Assembly (NCBI GenBank): GCA_964017045.1
Contig: OZ024811.1
Location: 13,731,818 to 13,795,817, forward strand
Direction of reading: 5' to 3'
Source: Omphiscola glabra
Taxonomy: Eukaryota > Mollusca > Gastropoda > Lymnaeidae
DNA: 64,000 nucleotides
Notes under the pieces: model-generated
Database searches by the model: none
Told to the model about the DNA's origin: nothing
Seen by the model: only the letters and a program-made list of their open reading frames with translations
Program-made: the position numbers and the translations under genes
Shown: in pieces, positions 44,790 to 56,761 of the stretch
How the letters are laid out: every line of letters starts with the position of its first letter
Position numbering within the stretch: position 1 is the stretch's first letter

Positions 44790-45553
44790 TGTCACAAATG
44801 ACTGGGGCGGGGCTACAGGACAGAGCGCCAATGTTGTCAAGCTCCAATGTTGTCAAGCTCCAATGTTGTCAAGCTCCAATGGTGTCAAGCTCCAATATTG
44901 TCAAGCTAAATTATTGGATGGACGGAAATTGCTGTTAGTTTTGGGAAGGCATTGTTAAAGGGGTCGAGTTTAAGGCTAATAGATTTTCGCATCTTTGGGA
45001 TAGAGGGGATGGTTTCTTTCCATTACTTCGCATGATAATTTTGGGGTTAACATCGGGAAATTCTAATTGGCCGTAAATTGGGGCCACCTATGGAGGTAGA
45101 GAATGGTATATATGACAGAACTCTTCCTGACATGGGCGGTTCGTTGAGTTAGTTGAGGTAGAGAGAGTAGCGAGCTAAGAGTAGGCAGTTGAGAGGGAAC
45201 AGTCAAGAGAGATCAGGAGACTAGTTGAACATAGGAATAGATGAGACGAAACAGTGAACAGTCTAGAAACAGTCATAGCTTTAGAGGTTCATATAGATAG
45301 CTGACAATCAGTGAAGGCTACATAAGATCTTTTGATATTTTAGTAATAAATGCATTCTCTTTTAACACCTGAACACCTGGAGTTTGAGTTGTTTAGTTGT
45401 CAGTAAAGTCTACGTTGTGCCTTGTCTGTCACAACGCCTAGATACTCAACACATACATCACAGACAGGAACGGTCATGTCCTAACTATTACTAAATCAAT
45501 ACAGTTTATAAGGCAGGACCGGAGCCCTCCTCAGTAACAACCGATCTGTGACA
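44790..45553 (+). mobile_element. Solo LTR, copy 1
   Basis: Begins TGTCACAAATGACTGGGGCG and ends AACCGATCTGTGACA, so the ends form a short TGTCAC/GTGACA inverted repeat. It contains a TATA-like GAATGGTATATATGAC near 45104 and an AATAAA near 45348, fitting LTR order. It shares most of its length with 60669-61382. A 16-bp tandem expansion (CCAATGTTGTCAAGCT) lies at 44831-44907. No gag/pol adjoins it. A clean 5-bp duplication is not seen. Confidence 0.7.
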
Positions 45554-46019
45554 AGGGGTAAGCAACAGTGCACATTTCGTCTCATGTTTATTTTGCAATA
45601 TGTTTATGGTCACACATCACAAACAGAGCAGAAGAACGTATACGCGCTGCACGTTGGACGAATGTATTGGTATCATTATTGTTATTATGTAAAGGAGACA
45701 GAAAACGGTCTTTCTGCCTAAGACACTTGTATAACAAGTTGACACACTGCTAGATTTTCTCGTGTTCATCGTCGCACTTGGTCGTGATCTAGCCATACAC
45801 ACGTAAAACATGTAGATGTTATTACAGCCATACACACGTAAAACATGTAGATGTTATTAACAAAAATAAACGACGCAACTAAAACACATTTTATCCACAT
45901 GGCTAAATGTAATCTTTTTTTTTCTTCAAAAGAAGACACTAAATACACAAACAAAAATAAACAAAACGAGGTCATAATACACGCCAAACTTCCGTATATG
46001 AATAATTCTTTTTTTGTTT
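45554..46019. other. Non-coding flank with a 35-bp duplication
   Basis: GCCATACACACGTAAAACAT and its continuation occur twice, 35 bases apart (45792 and 45827). Nothing else is recognised. Confidence 0.6.
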
Positions 46020-46200
46020 TTTTTTAAATTCTCTCTCTCTCTCCCACTCTCTCTCTCTCTCTCCCACTCTCTCTCTCACTCACTATGTCCCAGTCTCTCT
46101 CCCACTCTCACTCTCCCACTCTCTATCTCCCGCGCTCTCCCACTCCCTCGCTCTCCCCCCTCCCTCCCCTTCTCTCTCTCTCTATATATATATATATATA
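46020..46200. repeat. CT-rich tract ending in (TA)n
   Basis: CTCTCT/CCCACT pyrimidine repeat followed by TATATA. Confidence 0.95.
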
Positions 46201-46350
46201 AAGGAGACAATAACAAACAAAAAAAAAGACCACAATGACTTGTCTAAATATGTCAACATACAGGCCAAATTTCCGTTATAGAGCAGTTATATAATGTTTC
46301 GCACATCAGCCCTCAAAGCAGACCTCGGCGTTTAAAAGGGCGCGTTTTAA

Positions 46351-46463
46351 GGGCGTTCGCAATTTACGGAAGTGGCATTACAGTGACAAAAACAGTTGGG
46401 GGAAACAACATGACCAGATAAGTGACGCCCAGAAAATGGCCGCGGTTTGTGTGAACGAACCCC
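46351..46463. mobile_element. Short Harbinger-like MITE, tentative
   Basis: GGGCGTTCGCAATTTAC at the left and GTTTGTGTGAACGAACCCC at the right resemble the termini of the 17635-18187 element. TAA lies left and TAC right, so the target duplication is unclear. Confidence 0.4.
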
Positions 46464-46675
46464 TACAATTACAGTGACCAATTTGTGCAGACGCCCCTCA
46501 CTCCATCCACCCACCCACATTTCCTCTTGGTCGCAGTCAGAGGCGTTGTAACGAGCAGGGTTGTAACAGATGGTTGTATAAATACAACTTCGGGGGTTCT
46601 TAAACAGGCCTAATGGACGCAGTAAAAAAAAAAATTAATTAGACGGCAGACACTGCGCTGGAGGCCTATGGTCAC

Positions 46676-46832
46676 GGTAATGGACATATGTTTCCATAAC
46701 GATGCACGGTAATAGACATATGTTTCCATAACGATGCACGGTAATAGACATATGTTTCCATAACGATGCACGGTAAATGACATATGTTTCCATAACGATG
46801 CACGGTAATGGACATATGTTTCCATAACGATG
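46676..46832. repeat. 32-bp minisatellite, about 5 copies
   Basis: The unit AATGGACATATGTTTCCATA-ACGATGCACGGT. Each unit contains the palindrome CATATG. Confidence 0.95.
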
Positions 46833-47221
46833 ATCACTGACCAAAAAAAAAAAGAACCAGCAATACTATTTGTCCAAGATGCTGCAATGACCAAACCAGA
46901 AAAATGTGTCTGGGGAGGTCAAAGTGCATAGCGTTAGAAATAGCGTATCTCAGGGAAAAGCAGTACCTTGTGAAATATGACCCCGGCGACTGAGGGTTTA
47001 AAGGTCAACCACAATGTGGACGTAGTGCGAATAGCCAGACTTCCATCATAATGACCGGACACGGAACGGAAATTGGACACGTAATGATACAATGTGAGAC
47101 GTCCAATGGGCAGACCAAGCTTAAGAGCTCTTTTCATTGTAGGTCGATATTTCCTCGCTCTCCGTAAATTCGGCAAATTATTTTGTTTTCCATTCGTAAA
47201 ACTAAATTAATGCTGCGTGAG

Positions 47222-47385
47222 CAGTGGCGTAGCTAGGGTTAGTGCCGCTTTCACCCCCCCCCCCCCCCCAACGTCCGCGAATTTTTTTTGCAGTTGGGCG
47301 ATAACGCCACACCGCCATGTAAATTTAAATAAACAGTGCCACCCGGGGCGGACCGCGCCCTCCGCAACAACTTATTACGCCACTG
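47222..47385. mobile_element. hAT-type MITE with CAGTGGCGTA ends
   Basis: The ends CAGTGGCGTA...TACGCCACTG pair over 10 bases. The 164-bp interior has a long C run and CACCCGGGGCGGACCGCGCC near the right end. Flanks TGCGTGAG/TACGTGGT match at only 5 of 8, so this is an older copy. Confidence 0.65.
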
Positions 47386-48072
47386 TACGTGGTGAGCGTA
47401 TATAGTTAGACATTGCTTATTTTCTTTCCCGACATAGTGCCAGAAGATTCTAACTATACGGTATCCACGTTTCTTTGTATTTTTAATTTTTATTATTCTT
47501 TTTTAACATTGTGTTCATCCTTTGGAGTTCAATGAGGACGGCAAGCTTTTGCAAGCCTTGCATTAGCATCTCCTCATTAGAGCATTCGTGGCGTTCCACA
47601 GAGACTACGGTAGGCTGGAAGCTATGATACACAGTTGCGCTGTGCATCGGATGCTATGCGCACGGCATACACCTTGGAAAGGCGGGCACATGCGGAGTAC
47701 TGTGAATGCAGCGCTTGCGTTGGACGTATATTTGTGAATTCATTGTAGATGATAGATGTATTCTAAGATTATGTACAACTTTTTTTAACCCGAGAAATCG
47801 GGACATTGAAAACGTGTAAGCTTGACGCCGTAGATTCGACTTGTCGTCTGCTTCATTGGATTATTCTTAGGGCTCTCATTGGCTTCTATCCCTGTCTGAT
47901 ATTTAGTAATTTCTAGCGATCGTGGCCCCTGTTAAAAAAAATAATTAGCACCTTCAAAAGAAAACGTGCGCATCTTTATTGCATGACCGTGGAAAGAAGG
48001 AGGAACTACCCAAATTTAATGTCTTCGTACACATTTCCGGTCCGTGAAAGGTTCAGAGCCTCTGGTCTAGAC
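47386..48072. other. Non-coding flank
   Basis: Mixed-composition sequence, no feature recognised. Confidence 0.45.
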
Positions 48073-48266
48073 CAGGGGTCTCCAAACTACGGCCCTCGGG
48101 CCGGATCCGGCCCGCGAGGCCAGTTCAACCGGCCCGCCGACGGTACTTGAAATTTCGTTCTGGCTTGAAATTATTGTACTTAATCATTATCCGGCCCACG
48201 CTCGTCATTTTTTGTTTTTTTTTGTTTGTTATCCGGCCCGCCGTGAAAAAAGTTTGGAGACCCCTG
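48073..48266. mobile_element. hAT-type MITE with CAGGGGTCTCCAAAC ends
   Basis: The inverted repeat CAGGGGTCTCCAAAC...GTTTGGAGACCCCTG is perfect over 15 bases. It is flanked by the perfect 8-bp duplication GTCTAGAC (48065-48072 and 48267-48274). The 194-bp interior has CTCGGGCCGGATCCGGCCCG and repeated ATCCGGCCC. No coding capacity. Confidence 0.9.
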
Positions 48267-48609
48267 GTCTAGACCATCTTTCACATCAACGCTACACGTC
48301 TGAGACCAAAGGGCTTCACGTTAATCCTCGGGACCAATTACAAAGGAGGGGGAAAAAAGAAGAAGAAGAAAAAACCATGTTTCCACAGTACTGCCAGCAG
48401 AATATTAAGACCGGCATTTTTTTAAGTCAGAGCCAACCTGGCGGGTAACTTGGTTATTGACGTGCGCCGATGTCGAGGCAAGGGAATCGATACCTAAACA
48501 ACTGGTGGAAACGTGAAGACGTGGCCCGGGCACGTTGACCTTTGCAAGGCTTTTATAACAGTGAGGCCGTGCGGATAGGTTGATGGAAGTAACGGCGCGA
48601 GACGATACA

Positions 48610-48838
48610 TATATATATATATCGAGAGAGAGAGAGAGAGAGAGAAAGACGAGAGGGATAGGACGACGAGAGAGAAAAACAAGAGAGAAGGAGAGGAGAT
48701 ATAGGGAGACGAGATAGAGGGAGACGAGAGAGAGGGAGACGAGAGAGAGGGAGACGAGAGGGAGACGATGTAGAGAGAAGCGAGAGAGAGGGAGAGAGAG
48801 ACTAGAACAAGAGAGACAAGAGAGAGGAGGAAGAAAAC
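48610..48838. repeat. GA-rich purine tract
   Basis: (GA)n with GGGAGACGAGA units, preceded by (AT)n. The Ser/Leu-rich minus-strand frames are compositional. Confidence 0.9.
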
Positions 48839-49926
48839 AGCCCACATGAAATTAATAAAAATAAGCTCAACCACTCTCTTGTTATTTGCTTTTATTTGTC
48901 GGCGCATACCACCAAAGTTTGAGAACTTATTTTGTAGAGGTTAGTGCTACTAAAAAAACTAATAAAACAGATGGTTGAAACAAAGATCTCCTGTTTTTAA
49001 AGACGTTCTCTGAAAGGCTGTGCAGAACATTTTTTCAACAACTTTTTTTAAAAGTAAAACCACACAAAAAACAAACAAATTGTAGTCTATTATACAATTA
49101 ATTAGAATCCTTTGGCTTCACAGTGTGCCTTACTACCCTACTGCATAGACTTTCTTTGCATACTGAATTTTAAGAAAATTAATAACTACTTTTAAGTGAC
49201 ATTATGATTAATCTTGTGTTCGAAAGGAAGTATTTTTAAACGATTAAACAAAATCAATTTTATTATTATTATTATTTTTTTAAGTAAGCAACCTTTTTCG
49301 GCTAAAACGAGCTTTTGAAAAGAACTTTTGCAGAGGTTAACGCTATCACAGAAGTTAATAACGTAGCAGAAGATACAACTATCGTAACGTTTACTGGCGT
49401 AACTCTAGAGAACACGCCGAGCTGGAATCCTCGTTTCCCGTTAACGAATGTGGCATTAGGGTGATCGAATCAAGGCTTTTAACTTAAAATAAAGGGTAAA
49501 TGATTGATCTTATGACACCCTCCCACACTCGTTGTCCAGCTCTTTTCTAGCCAGCAGTGCGCACGGTGTTGGCCAGGACACGGCTTACAATCACGACGTT
49601 ACAAATGTTCAGTTCGGGTCACGCTGTTCTTTAACACCTTCCACCCTCACCCCACACGCGCCACATACAAAATTACAAATACTATGTTTTTTAAGAGAAA
49701 CGAAAGTGGGGATTTTAATCCGATGAAGGGGCGGGTGTGTGCGTGTGTGTGGGGGGGAGGGAGGGGGTCGTTACACGATTGCACGTGATAACTTCCTCCA
49801 CATGCACGTTGGAAATTTCAGCCATGTTTGAACGCCACTCTCTGGGGAGTTTCTCACCTGCTTTGTGCGTTACATGAAGCCCTGATAGCGGAGTAGCAGA
49901 GGCTACATAAACATAGCTCTTAAATG
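48839..49926. other. Non-coding flank
   Basis: AT-rich, with an ATT trinucleotide run near 49262. No feature recognised. Confidence 0.45.
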
Positions 49927-49994
49927 TGGAGAGATAGAGAGAGAGAAGAGAGAGGGAGCGAGAAGAGGTAGAGAGAGAGATACAGAGATAGCGA

Positions 49995-50079
<85 letters not shown>

Positions 50080-50139
50080 CGAGAGAGAGAGAGAGAGATA
50101 GAGATAGCGAGAGAGATAGCGAGAGAGAGAGATAGAGAT

Positions 50140-50179
<40 letters not shown>

Positions 50180-50197
50180 CGAGAGAGAGAGAGAGAT

Positions 50198-50239
<42 letters not shown>

Positions 50240-50245
50240 AGAGAT

Positions 50246-50300
<55 letters not shown>
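49927..50300. repeat. (GA)n tract with GATAGC interruptions
   Basis: A 370-base near-pure purine tract. The interruption AGATAGCGAGAG recurs at irregular spacing, dividing it into sub-blocks. Confidence 0.95.
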
Positions 50301-51774
50301 AAACAAACAAAAAAAAAACAAGAAACTCAAACGAGAAGATCAAGAACAAATCAGGAAAGAGATGGGTTTGCTTTGACGAGACAATTCCTAAGATTTCTCA
50401 ATTTCAGTACGCCTGGCTTTTGTTGGGAAGTGAAAGACAACCGATCAACATAGCTCTCTCAAGAGATCTAATGGGGAACAAGACGAGATTACCTCGGATT
50501 CGTCTGCCTCTTTCTTCAATCTCTATCTTAATACATATTTCTTTCTCACCCACCCACTCCCCCCCCTCTCTCTCTCTTTTTCATTCGCTTATCCCCTCTC
50601 AATTTAAATCATTATAGGTAGTATCAGAACTGCTGTGGTTCATATGGAATCACTTATTGTTCCAATGCAGCTGAAACAAACAACATGAAAGAAATATGGG
50701 GGTGGGACTTTCATATTATATTTTATTTGTATACGTAATTTTTTTTATTGGGGTGGGGGATTACGGGGAGGGGGGATTTTCGGACTAGAGATAATTACGT
50801 CTAATGGTCCTGGGGTTACGCCACCGATACAGGTAAAGCGTATAGCCTATTAAGGAGGTATACGTTTATAAGTAATCACTTCCAACGCTGATGATGAACG
50901 TGTTTTTTTTTTTTTTTTTGTTTGGTTAGCGATCTGCTCCATTAGTCAGACATGTTGAAACTTGCAACCTATTAAAACGCAATGGTGGCTGAAACCTGTC
51001 TTACGTTTGTTTTTTGTTTTTTTATCTATAATCAGCGCTCAGCTGCCGAACCCATGGACCCTTGTTTTCTGAAGGAAAAAAAAACAAAAAAAAAAAACGT
51101 TTCCAGACGAAAGTCGACAATTGCACGAGCTATTAAACCATACTCGTCACATTAGCTCGCAGCACTCGTAAATTTTTACCTGCAATTTTTTAATTCACAA
51201 ATTTTCAATAAAATTAACATTATCCTTCAGTCGATTTGTGCTAGTTTTATTTCCCACAGTCACATGTATTGTTTAATTATAAAATTGCATCCTTGAGGAT
51301 TACTGTTGTAAATATGGTTTTAATTTAGTTCGCTTAACAATTAATAGAAGGACCCAGAAAGATGTGTGTATTGTTCAGGACCGAAACATGAAATCAAAAC
51401 ATACACTCCCCCCCCCCCCCCCCCCCCCCCCATATTTCACTTTTTTTTTCTAGCCATATGCGAATGTGTAAGCGAGCATTCCCACCAGGTGATCATCCTA
51501 TAACAGTGGATACAAATCCCCCATAACGCCGGGGACTCGGAGCCGATGATGCCCTGTTTACGGTCCAATAGCGACCCCCGCCCCCCACCCCTCACACACA
51601 CACCTTTTTTCCCGACACGTGATTTCCACGTACACTAAAGATACGCTTAACTGCAATAGACAGCGATAAGCCTGGTTACACGTGTCGGACCTAGTATCTG
51701 TAGAATTGATCTTTAAAATTTGAAAATCGCGCTGTCGAACCCATGAATTAGTATGTCTTGGGGAACTCTTACGT
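50301..51774. other. Non-coding flank
   Basis: Contains a C run of about 26 bases near 51405-51430 and several poly-T runs. No gene supported. Confidence 0.5.
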
Positions 51775-52526
51775 TAGGGTGACCAAACGTCCCGTAAACA
51801 CCGGAATTGTCCCGTATTTCTACGAGCGTACCCGTTGTCCCGAAAAAGTCTCTCGGGACGCCTAAATGTCCCGTTTCTAAAACCAAACACATTTTTAAAT
51901 GACAAAAACTTCCTAGTTTATTATATAACCTCAAGTAATATTTTGGCTAGCTGTGTAGCCAGTGACAGAGGTGATGTGGAATGTGGTCTCGCGTGATGGC
52001 TGCACTGTTCCCACTCCACCACTCTGCCGGCGCTGCGATCCCTGCCCATAAAAGTAATACTGAAAGAATATTTTCGCTCATGGACGGACGAAAGAAACAC
52101 GATTAGCGTGGAGACCCTTTCTACAATTTCGAAATGGACTGTTCTAGGTTTTACAACTTTATATTAGATAAGAAGGAGCGTTTAACAATGGCTGGGACAA
52201 CAGCCAAATATCCTCACATTAATCCTAGACCAAATAAATTTAATTTGTTGTGCTGTATTATGTTGTATAAATTATGTATAAATAAATAAGTTTTCACTGC
52301 AAAATTATTGTTTTCGTTTATGATATGCCTCAGAGTTTAAATTAAATCACAAGAGTGAAGGTACATTTAAAAAAGATGTCTAGGTCTCAAAATAGTTAAA
52401 ATGAGCATTTTTCAATAAACAGTTTCCGGCGAAGGCCCCTGGACCCCTCTTTAGCTGGAGGGTAAACCCCAAACAACCCTCCTTGGGTGTGTCCCGTTTT
52501 TTCCAGTTCATGGTTTGGTCACCCTA
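51775..52526 (+). mobile_element. hAT element relic with TAGGGTGACCAAAC ends
   Basis: The inverted repeat TAGGGTGACCAAAC...GTTTGGTCACCCTA is perfect over 14 bases. Flanks TCTTACGT/TCTTACGA match at 7 of 8. Both subterminal regions carry GTCCCG motifs (ACGTCCCGTAAACACC and TGTGTCCCGTTTTTTCC). The interior retains a decayed transposase segment (see 52038-52106). At 752 bp it is an internally deleted, non-autonomous copy. Confidence 0.85.
52038..52106 (+). pseudogene. hAT transposase C-terminal remnant
   Basis: A 22-codon open stretch reads IPAHKSNTERIFSLMDGRKK then HD and a stop. The N-x-E-R-x-F-S-x-M/x-D pattern is typical of the conserved dimerisation (hATC) region of hAT transposases. More transposase-like sequence continues after the TAG in the same region (DPFYNFEMDCSRFYNF). 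It lies inside the 51775-52526 element and is not functional. Confidence 0.65.
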
Positions 52527-52560
52527 TCTTACGAACTTAAACTTAATGTGCATCAGTGAC

Positions 52561-52871
52561 GTTTACCGGAAATTTGTTGGAAAGAAATTGCGTTGACGGA
52601 AAATTGGTCGAGGGAAATTTGATCGAACGGAAATTTGGTCGAATCTTTTTTTCAGTTCACACGTTAAAATTTTCGTCAAATTTCTTTTCGAACGCACTAT
52701 ACTATATAAATACTATACAGTAAAAGTAAATAGTGCGATCAAGACGAAATTTTGGTTCAAAATTTTAACCTGTGAACTGAAAAGAAGATTCGAACAAATT
52801 TCCGTTCTATCAAATTTCCGTCGATAAATTTTCCGTCGACGAAATTTCTTTCAAGCAAATTTCCGGACACG
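52561..52871. mobile_element. Palindromic Mutator-like/foldback element, copy 1
   Basis: Nearly the whole 311-bp element is a long inverted repeat: GTTTACCGGAAATTTG...CAAATTTCCGGACACG around a central CACTATACTATATAAATACT loop region. Each arm has subrepeats of GGAAATTTGRTCGA. Flanks ATCAGTGAC/ATCAGTAAC (9 bp, 8 matching) suggest a 9-bp or longer target duplication. Confidence 0.8.
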
Positions 52872-52880
52872 ATCAGTAAC

Positions 52881-53399
52881 AATACCCAGCTGCATAATTC
52901 GTTACATTCTAGGGAAATTTCTTGTGATTTCTCTTTACTTGTTATTTATCTTTACTTGTGATTTCTCTTTGCTTGTGATTTCTCTTTGAGGCACTATGTC
53001 CGAGTAACGCTTCTCGAACAGCTGAAGAACGCTGGCCATCTAATGAATAAAACACGTTACTTGAACAGAAAATATGCAAAATGAATGTATCGGTAACACT
53101 ACCGTGCCCTGATCCAGTCCAGCCACCCATTCCCCCGGTATAACGATAGTTTTGTAGGGCAAGAATGCCACAGAGTTCATGAGATTGTTATGAATTCAAA
53201 ATATGCTGCGGGCGGGAAGGAATTCCCTCTTTTGTTGTTAATGTCGTTGAAGTGATGTCTTCTAACAAAGGAGTGTCTGTGTTTGTCTGGAATAATGTAG
53301 AAATATAGCTTGAGGAAGTGGAAGCCAGTAGCCCCTGGGGGGGGGGGGAGAGTAAAGCACGTTTAAGGGCGGGGGTTAAGAGGGTGGCGCATTAATGAA
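52881..53399. other. Non-coding flank
   Basis: Contains a short direct repeat (CTTGTGATTTCTCTTT) near 52920-52990 and a G-run near 53337. Nothing else seen. Confidence 0.5.
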
Positions 53400-53845
53400 T
53401 TCGAAAGGCTGTTTAAGAAACACAGAGGGTCTCTTTCATTGCCGTGGTTCTCTGTCTACGAAGAGGGGTGTCTTTCAGCGCAGAGGGTCTATTTCAGAAC
53501 AGAGAGTCTCTTTTAGGACAGAGGGTCTCTTTCAGAACAGAGGGTCTTTTTCAGGCAGAGGATCTCTTTCAGGCAGAGGGTTTCTTTCAACGAAGATGGT
53601 CTCTTTCAACGCAGAGGGTCTCTTTAAGGCTGAGGGTCTCTTGCAACGAAGAGGGTCTCTTTCAACGCAGAGGGTCTCTTTCTGCGAAGATGGATCACTT
53701 TTTACAAAAGGGTGCTCTTTCTACACAGACGGTATCTTTCAAAGCAGAGCGTCTTTTCGAACGCAGTGGGTCTCTTTCTACGAAGGGTGTCTCTTTCAAG
53801 GATGTAGTCTCTTTCAACGCAGGGGGTCTCTTTCAACGCCGCGAC
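53400..53845. repeat. About 19-bp degenerate minisatellite, about 22 copies
   Basis: The unit GGGTCTCTTTCAACGCAGA with many variants (CAGAACAGA, CAACGAAGA, CAGGCAGA). Two frames of 135 and 169 codons cross it and read as Leu-Phe-Gln-Arg-Arg-Gly-Ser repeats. They shift frame with unit-length changes, as expected for non-coding DNA. Confidence 0.9.
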
Positions 53846-54071
53846 AGATGACGAGCAGATTTATTTATATCAGGTTTATTGAAGGGAGCGACCGATGTCT
53901 CTAAAACAATTTGCAGTAGGGGTTCTCTCAAAAATTTGAAATATCTAAGTCTAAGGGAAACAATATTCGGCTGGAAAAACAACAACAAACGAAGCATCGA
54001 GTGTACAAGATGTCATTGGGAACCGGGTGCACTTTTAAATATGTATTTTTTACTTGTGTACTACGAGGAAT

Positions 54072-54353
54072 GGTTACCGGAAATTTGATCGAAAGAAATT
54101 TCGTCGACGGAAAATTGATCGACGGTAATTTGATCGAACGGAAATTTGGTCGAATCTTTTTTTCAGTCGAAACGTTAAAATTTTCGTCAAATTTCTTTTT
54201 GAACGCACTATACTATATAGTAAAACAAAATAATGCGTTCAAAAAGAAATTTGACGCAAAATTTTAACGTATAAATAAAAAAACTATTCCACCAAATTTC
54301 CGTCGATCAATTTTCCGTCGACCAAATTTCTTTCGATCAAATTTCCGGATACG
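54072..54353. mobile_element. Palindromic Mutator-like/foldback element, copy 2
   Basis: Second copy of the 52561-52871 element, 282 bp, in the same layout: GGTTACCGGAAATTTGATCG...ATCAAATTTCCGGATACG. It is flanked by a perfect direct duplication of at least 11 bp, CTACGAGGAAT (54061-54071 and 54354-54364). Confidence 0.85.
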
Positions 54354-54364
54354 CTACGAGGAAT

Positions 54365-55744
54365 GGTGTAATGTGTAGCAAGTGGAAGATGTAATGTGTA
54401 GCAAGTGGAAGATGCACAATAATCATACACATTTTGTATTGCCACGATCAAGGACGATGCACAATAATCATACACATTTTGTATTGCCACGACTCAAGTC
54501 CTATGACTTCATAAGTACAAAGAAGGTTTCCCCCTCGTGAGGAGAAAAGTCGGGGGGGGGGGGGGTGGGGGGGTTGTTTTTTTCTAACCTAACCGATGGT
54601 GTCGCCCAGTCATTGTATTCGACATAAGATGAAACGACTGACTATTGCCAGCATTCAGAACGGAGGCTAAGTCACGATTTATTTACTGTGGCTATTCGGG
54701 GGGGGGGGGGGGAAATGTTGATATGCACTGCGCGTGTTTTGTGTTTCTGAATTTATGAAGGAAATAGCAATGAAACTTAAAGAAACTGAACGGTTCGAAC
54801 CTTAGACAAGCTTATCACTTCAATGGTTATAAAAGGGGATACATTTTTTTTTAAAGGATGAGAACCACTGCAGAAGATAAAAATCTCGGGTTACAAAAAT
54901 TTCACAAAGCCGCCTGGTTAAGCTACTGTTTACCATGGGTATCAAGTAGCCTGTTGAGTGGCCTATCATGGCCATACCATGATTGATTGTCAAGTTTTAC
55001 GACAACAGAGTTCGTTAATGATCTTGGGGAGTATAGTCGACGACAACCCATTTCAAAGTGACAGCGTTTATGGAGTGAAATGAGGCTATGGTCGTTCCCC
55101 CAGGTTGTGGATTGAAATGCCACTGCTTTCCACTACCACACTGTTGAGGTTTCGGCCACTCCCAAAATCGCCCTACCGGGATACCGTTATCGCGTAATGC
55201 AAACAGCGATGTTTGGCCTCAACTCTTAAACGTGTAAATGTCTGGATCAATCATCTGGGCACTGCATTTAGATCGCATTCAGAAATTCTTCATGGGGGGG
55301 GGGGGGAAGCTTCAGATAAACTGTGTACAGACATGACGTCATGTTGTGTACATTAATTAGTTTGGCTTTAAAAAAAAAAGTTTTGGCGAATTATAGATTT
55401 GACTAGATCACAGGTTCCCCCTTGTTTTAAAAGCGACCCCATTTCAAAGAAGCAAAGTGACCTGTGAACCCGATACATTTATTTTTTAAAATACAATAAA
55501 ACGATTTTAAGAAAATAGTTTACCCTTTTCAACCATATTATTTTTTTTTTTTTTTTTTTTTTTTTAAATAAATAAATCCGTAATCCGTATTTGGAGTCGC
55601 AAACAATAACTTGAGAACCAGGGTGGTTGAAATTGACATTTCTAAATCCGACAGAAATCTTAACAGTTTTTCCAACAACGTTCGACAAAGTCAGAGAAAA
55701 GGTGAGCAGTGAGCAGAAAATGGGCTGTAACGAAAACGCTTAAA
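54365..55744. other. Non-coding flank
   Basis: Contains a local duplication of GATGCACAATAATCATACAC (54410-54490), G runs at 54552 and 54700, and a poly-T of about 25 bases at 55541. No gene supported. Confidence 0.5.
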
Positions 55745-56700
55745 AGCAAGTATCAGGTGTATTGGATTACTATAATAGCCAACCTCAAGTCTATTGGACT
55801 AAAAACAACAAACAACCACAAGTGTTTTAAATTTCTACAAAATCCAACCACAAGTGTACTGGACTATACAAAAGCCAACCAAAAGTGTACTGGACTACTA
55901 CAAAAGCCAACCACGAGTGTACTGGACTATACAAAAGCCAACCACAAGTGTACTGGACTACTACAAAAGCCAACCACAAGTGTACTGGACAACTACAAAA
56001 TCCAACCACAAGTGTACTGGACTACTACAAAAGCCAACCACAAGTGTACTAGACTACTACAAAAGCCAACCCCAAGTGTACTGGTCTACTACAAAAGCCA
56101 ACCACAAGTGTATTGGACTACTACAAACGCCAACCACAAGTGTACTGGACTATACAAAAGCCAACCAAAAGTGTACTGGACTACTACAAAAGCAAGTATC
56201 AGGTGTATTGGATTACTATAATAGCCAACCACAAGTGTACTGAACTACTACAAAAGCCAACCCCAAGTGTACTGGTCTACTACAAAAGCCAACCACAAGT
56301 GTCTTAAATTTCTACAAAATCCAACCACAAGTGTACTGGACTACACAAAAGCCAACCAAAAGTGTACTGTATTATACAAAAGCCAACCACAAGTGTACTG
56401 GACTACACAATAGCCAACCAAAAGTGTACTGGAATATACAATAGCCAACCACAAGTATACTGGACTACTACAAAAACCTACCAAAAGTGTACTGGACTAC
56501 TACAAAAGCAAGTATTATGTGTATTGGATTACTATAATAGCCAACCTCAAGTCTATTGGACTAAAAACAACAGACAACCACAAGTGTCTTAAATTTCTAC
56601 AAAATCCAACCACAAGTGTACTGGACTACACAAAAGCCGACCAAAAGTGTACTGGACTACACAATAGCCAACCACAAGTGTGTTTGAATGCTACAGTAGA
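55745..56700. repeat. 32-bp minisatellite, about 29 copies
   Basis: The unit AGCCAACCACAAGTGTACTG-GACTACTACAAA has 29-base variants lacking CTA. A multi-unit block (AAGCAAGTATCAGGTGTATT...) recurs three times (55746, 56189, 56509), showing higher-order duplication. Confidence 0.95.
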
Positions 56701-56761
56701 CACCCACAAATGATTTCCCATGCGGATTGGGCTCAAAGAAACAAAATTGAACCGATCTCAC

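Noticed and set aside
49715..50349. Three Ser-Leu repeat frames of 136-195 codons
   Set aside because: Translation of a (GA)n polypurine tract.
54785..54800. GGTTCGAACC-like tRNA B-box
   Set aside because: No matching A-box, no cloverleaf and no paired acceptor stem around it.
55709..56592. 170- and 129-codon frames rich in Tyr, Lys and Pro
   Set aside because: A 29/32-bp minisatellite; the frame changes with unit length and several frames are open.
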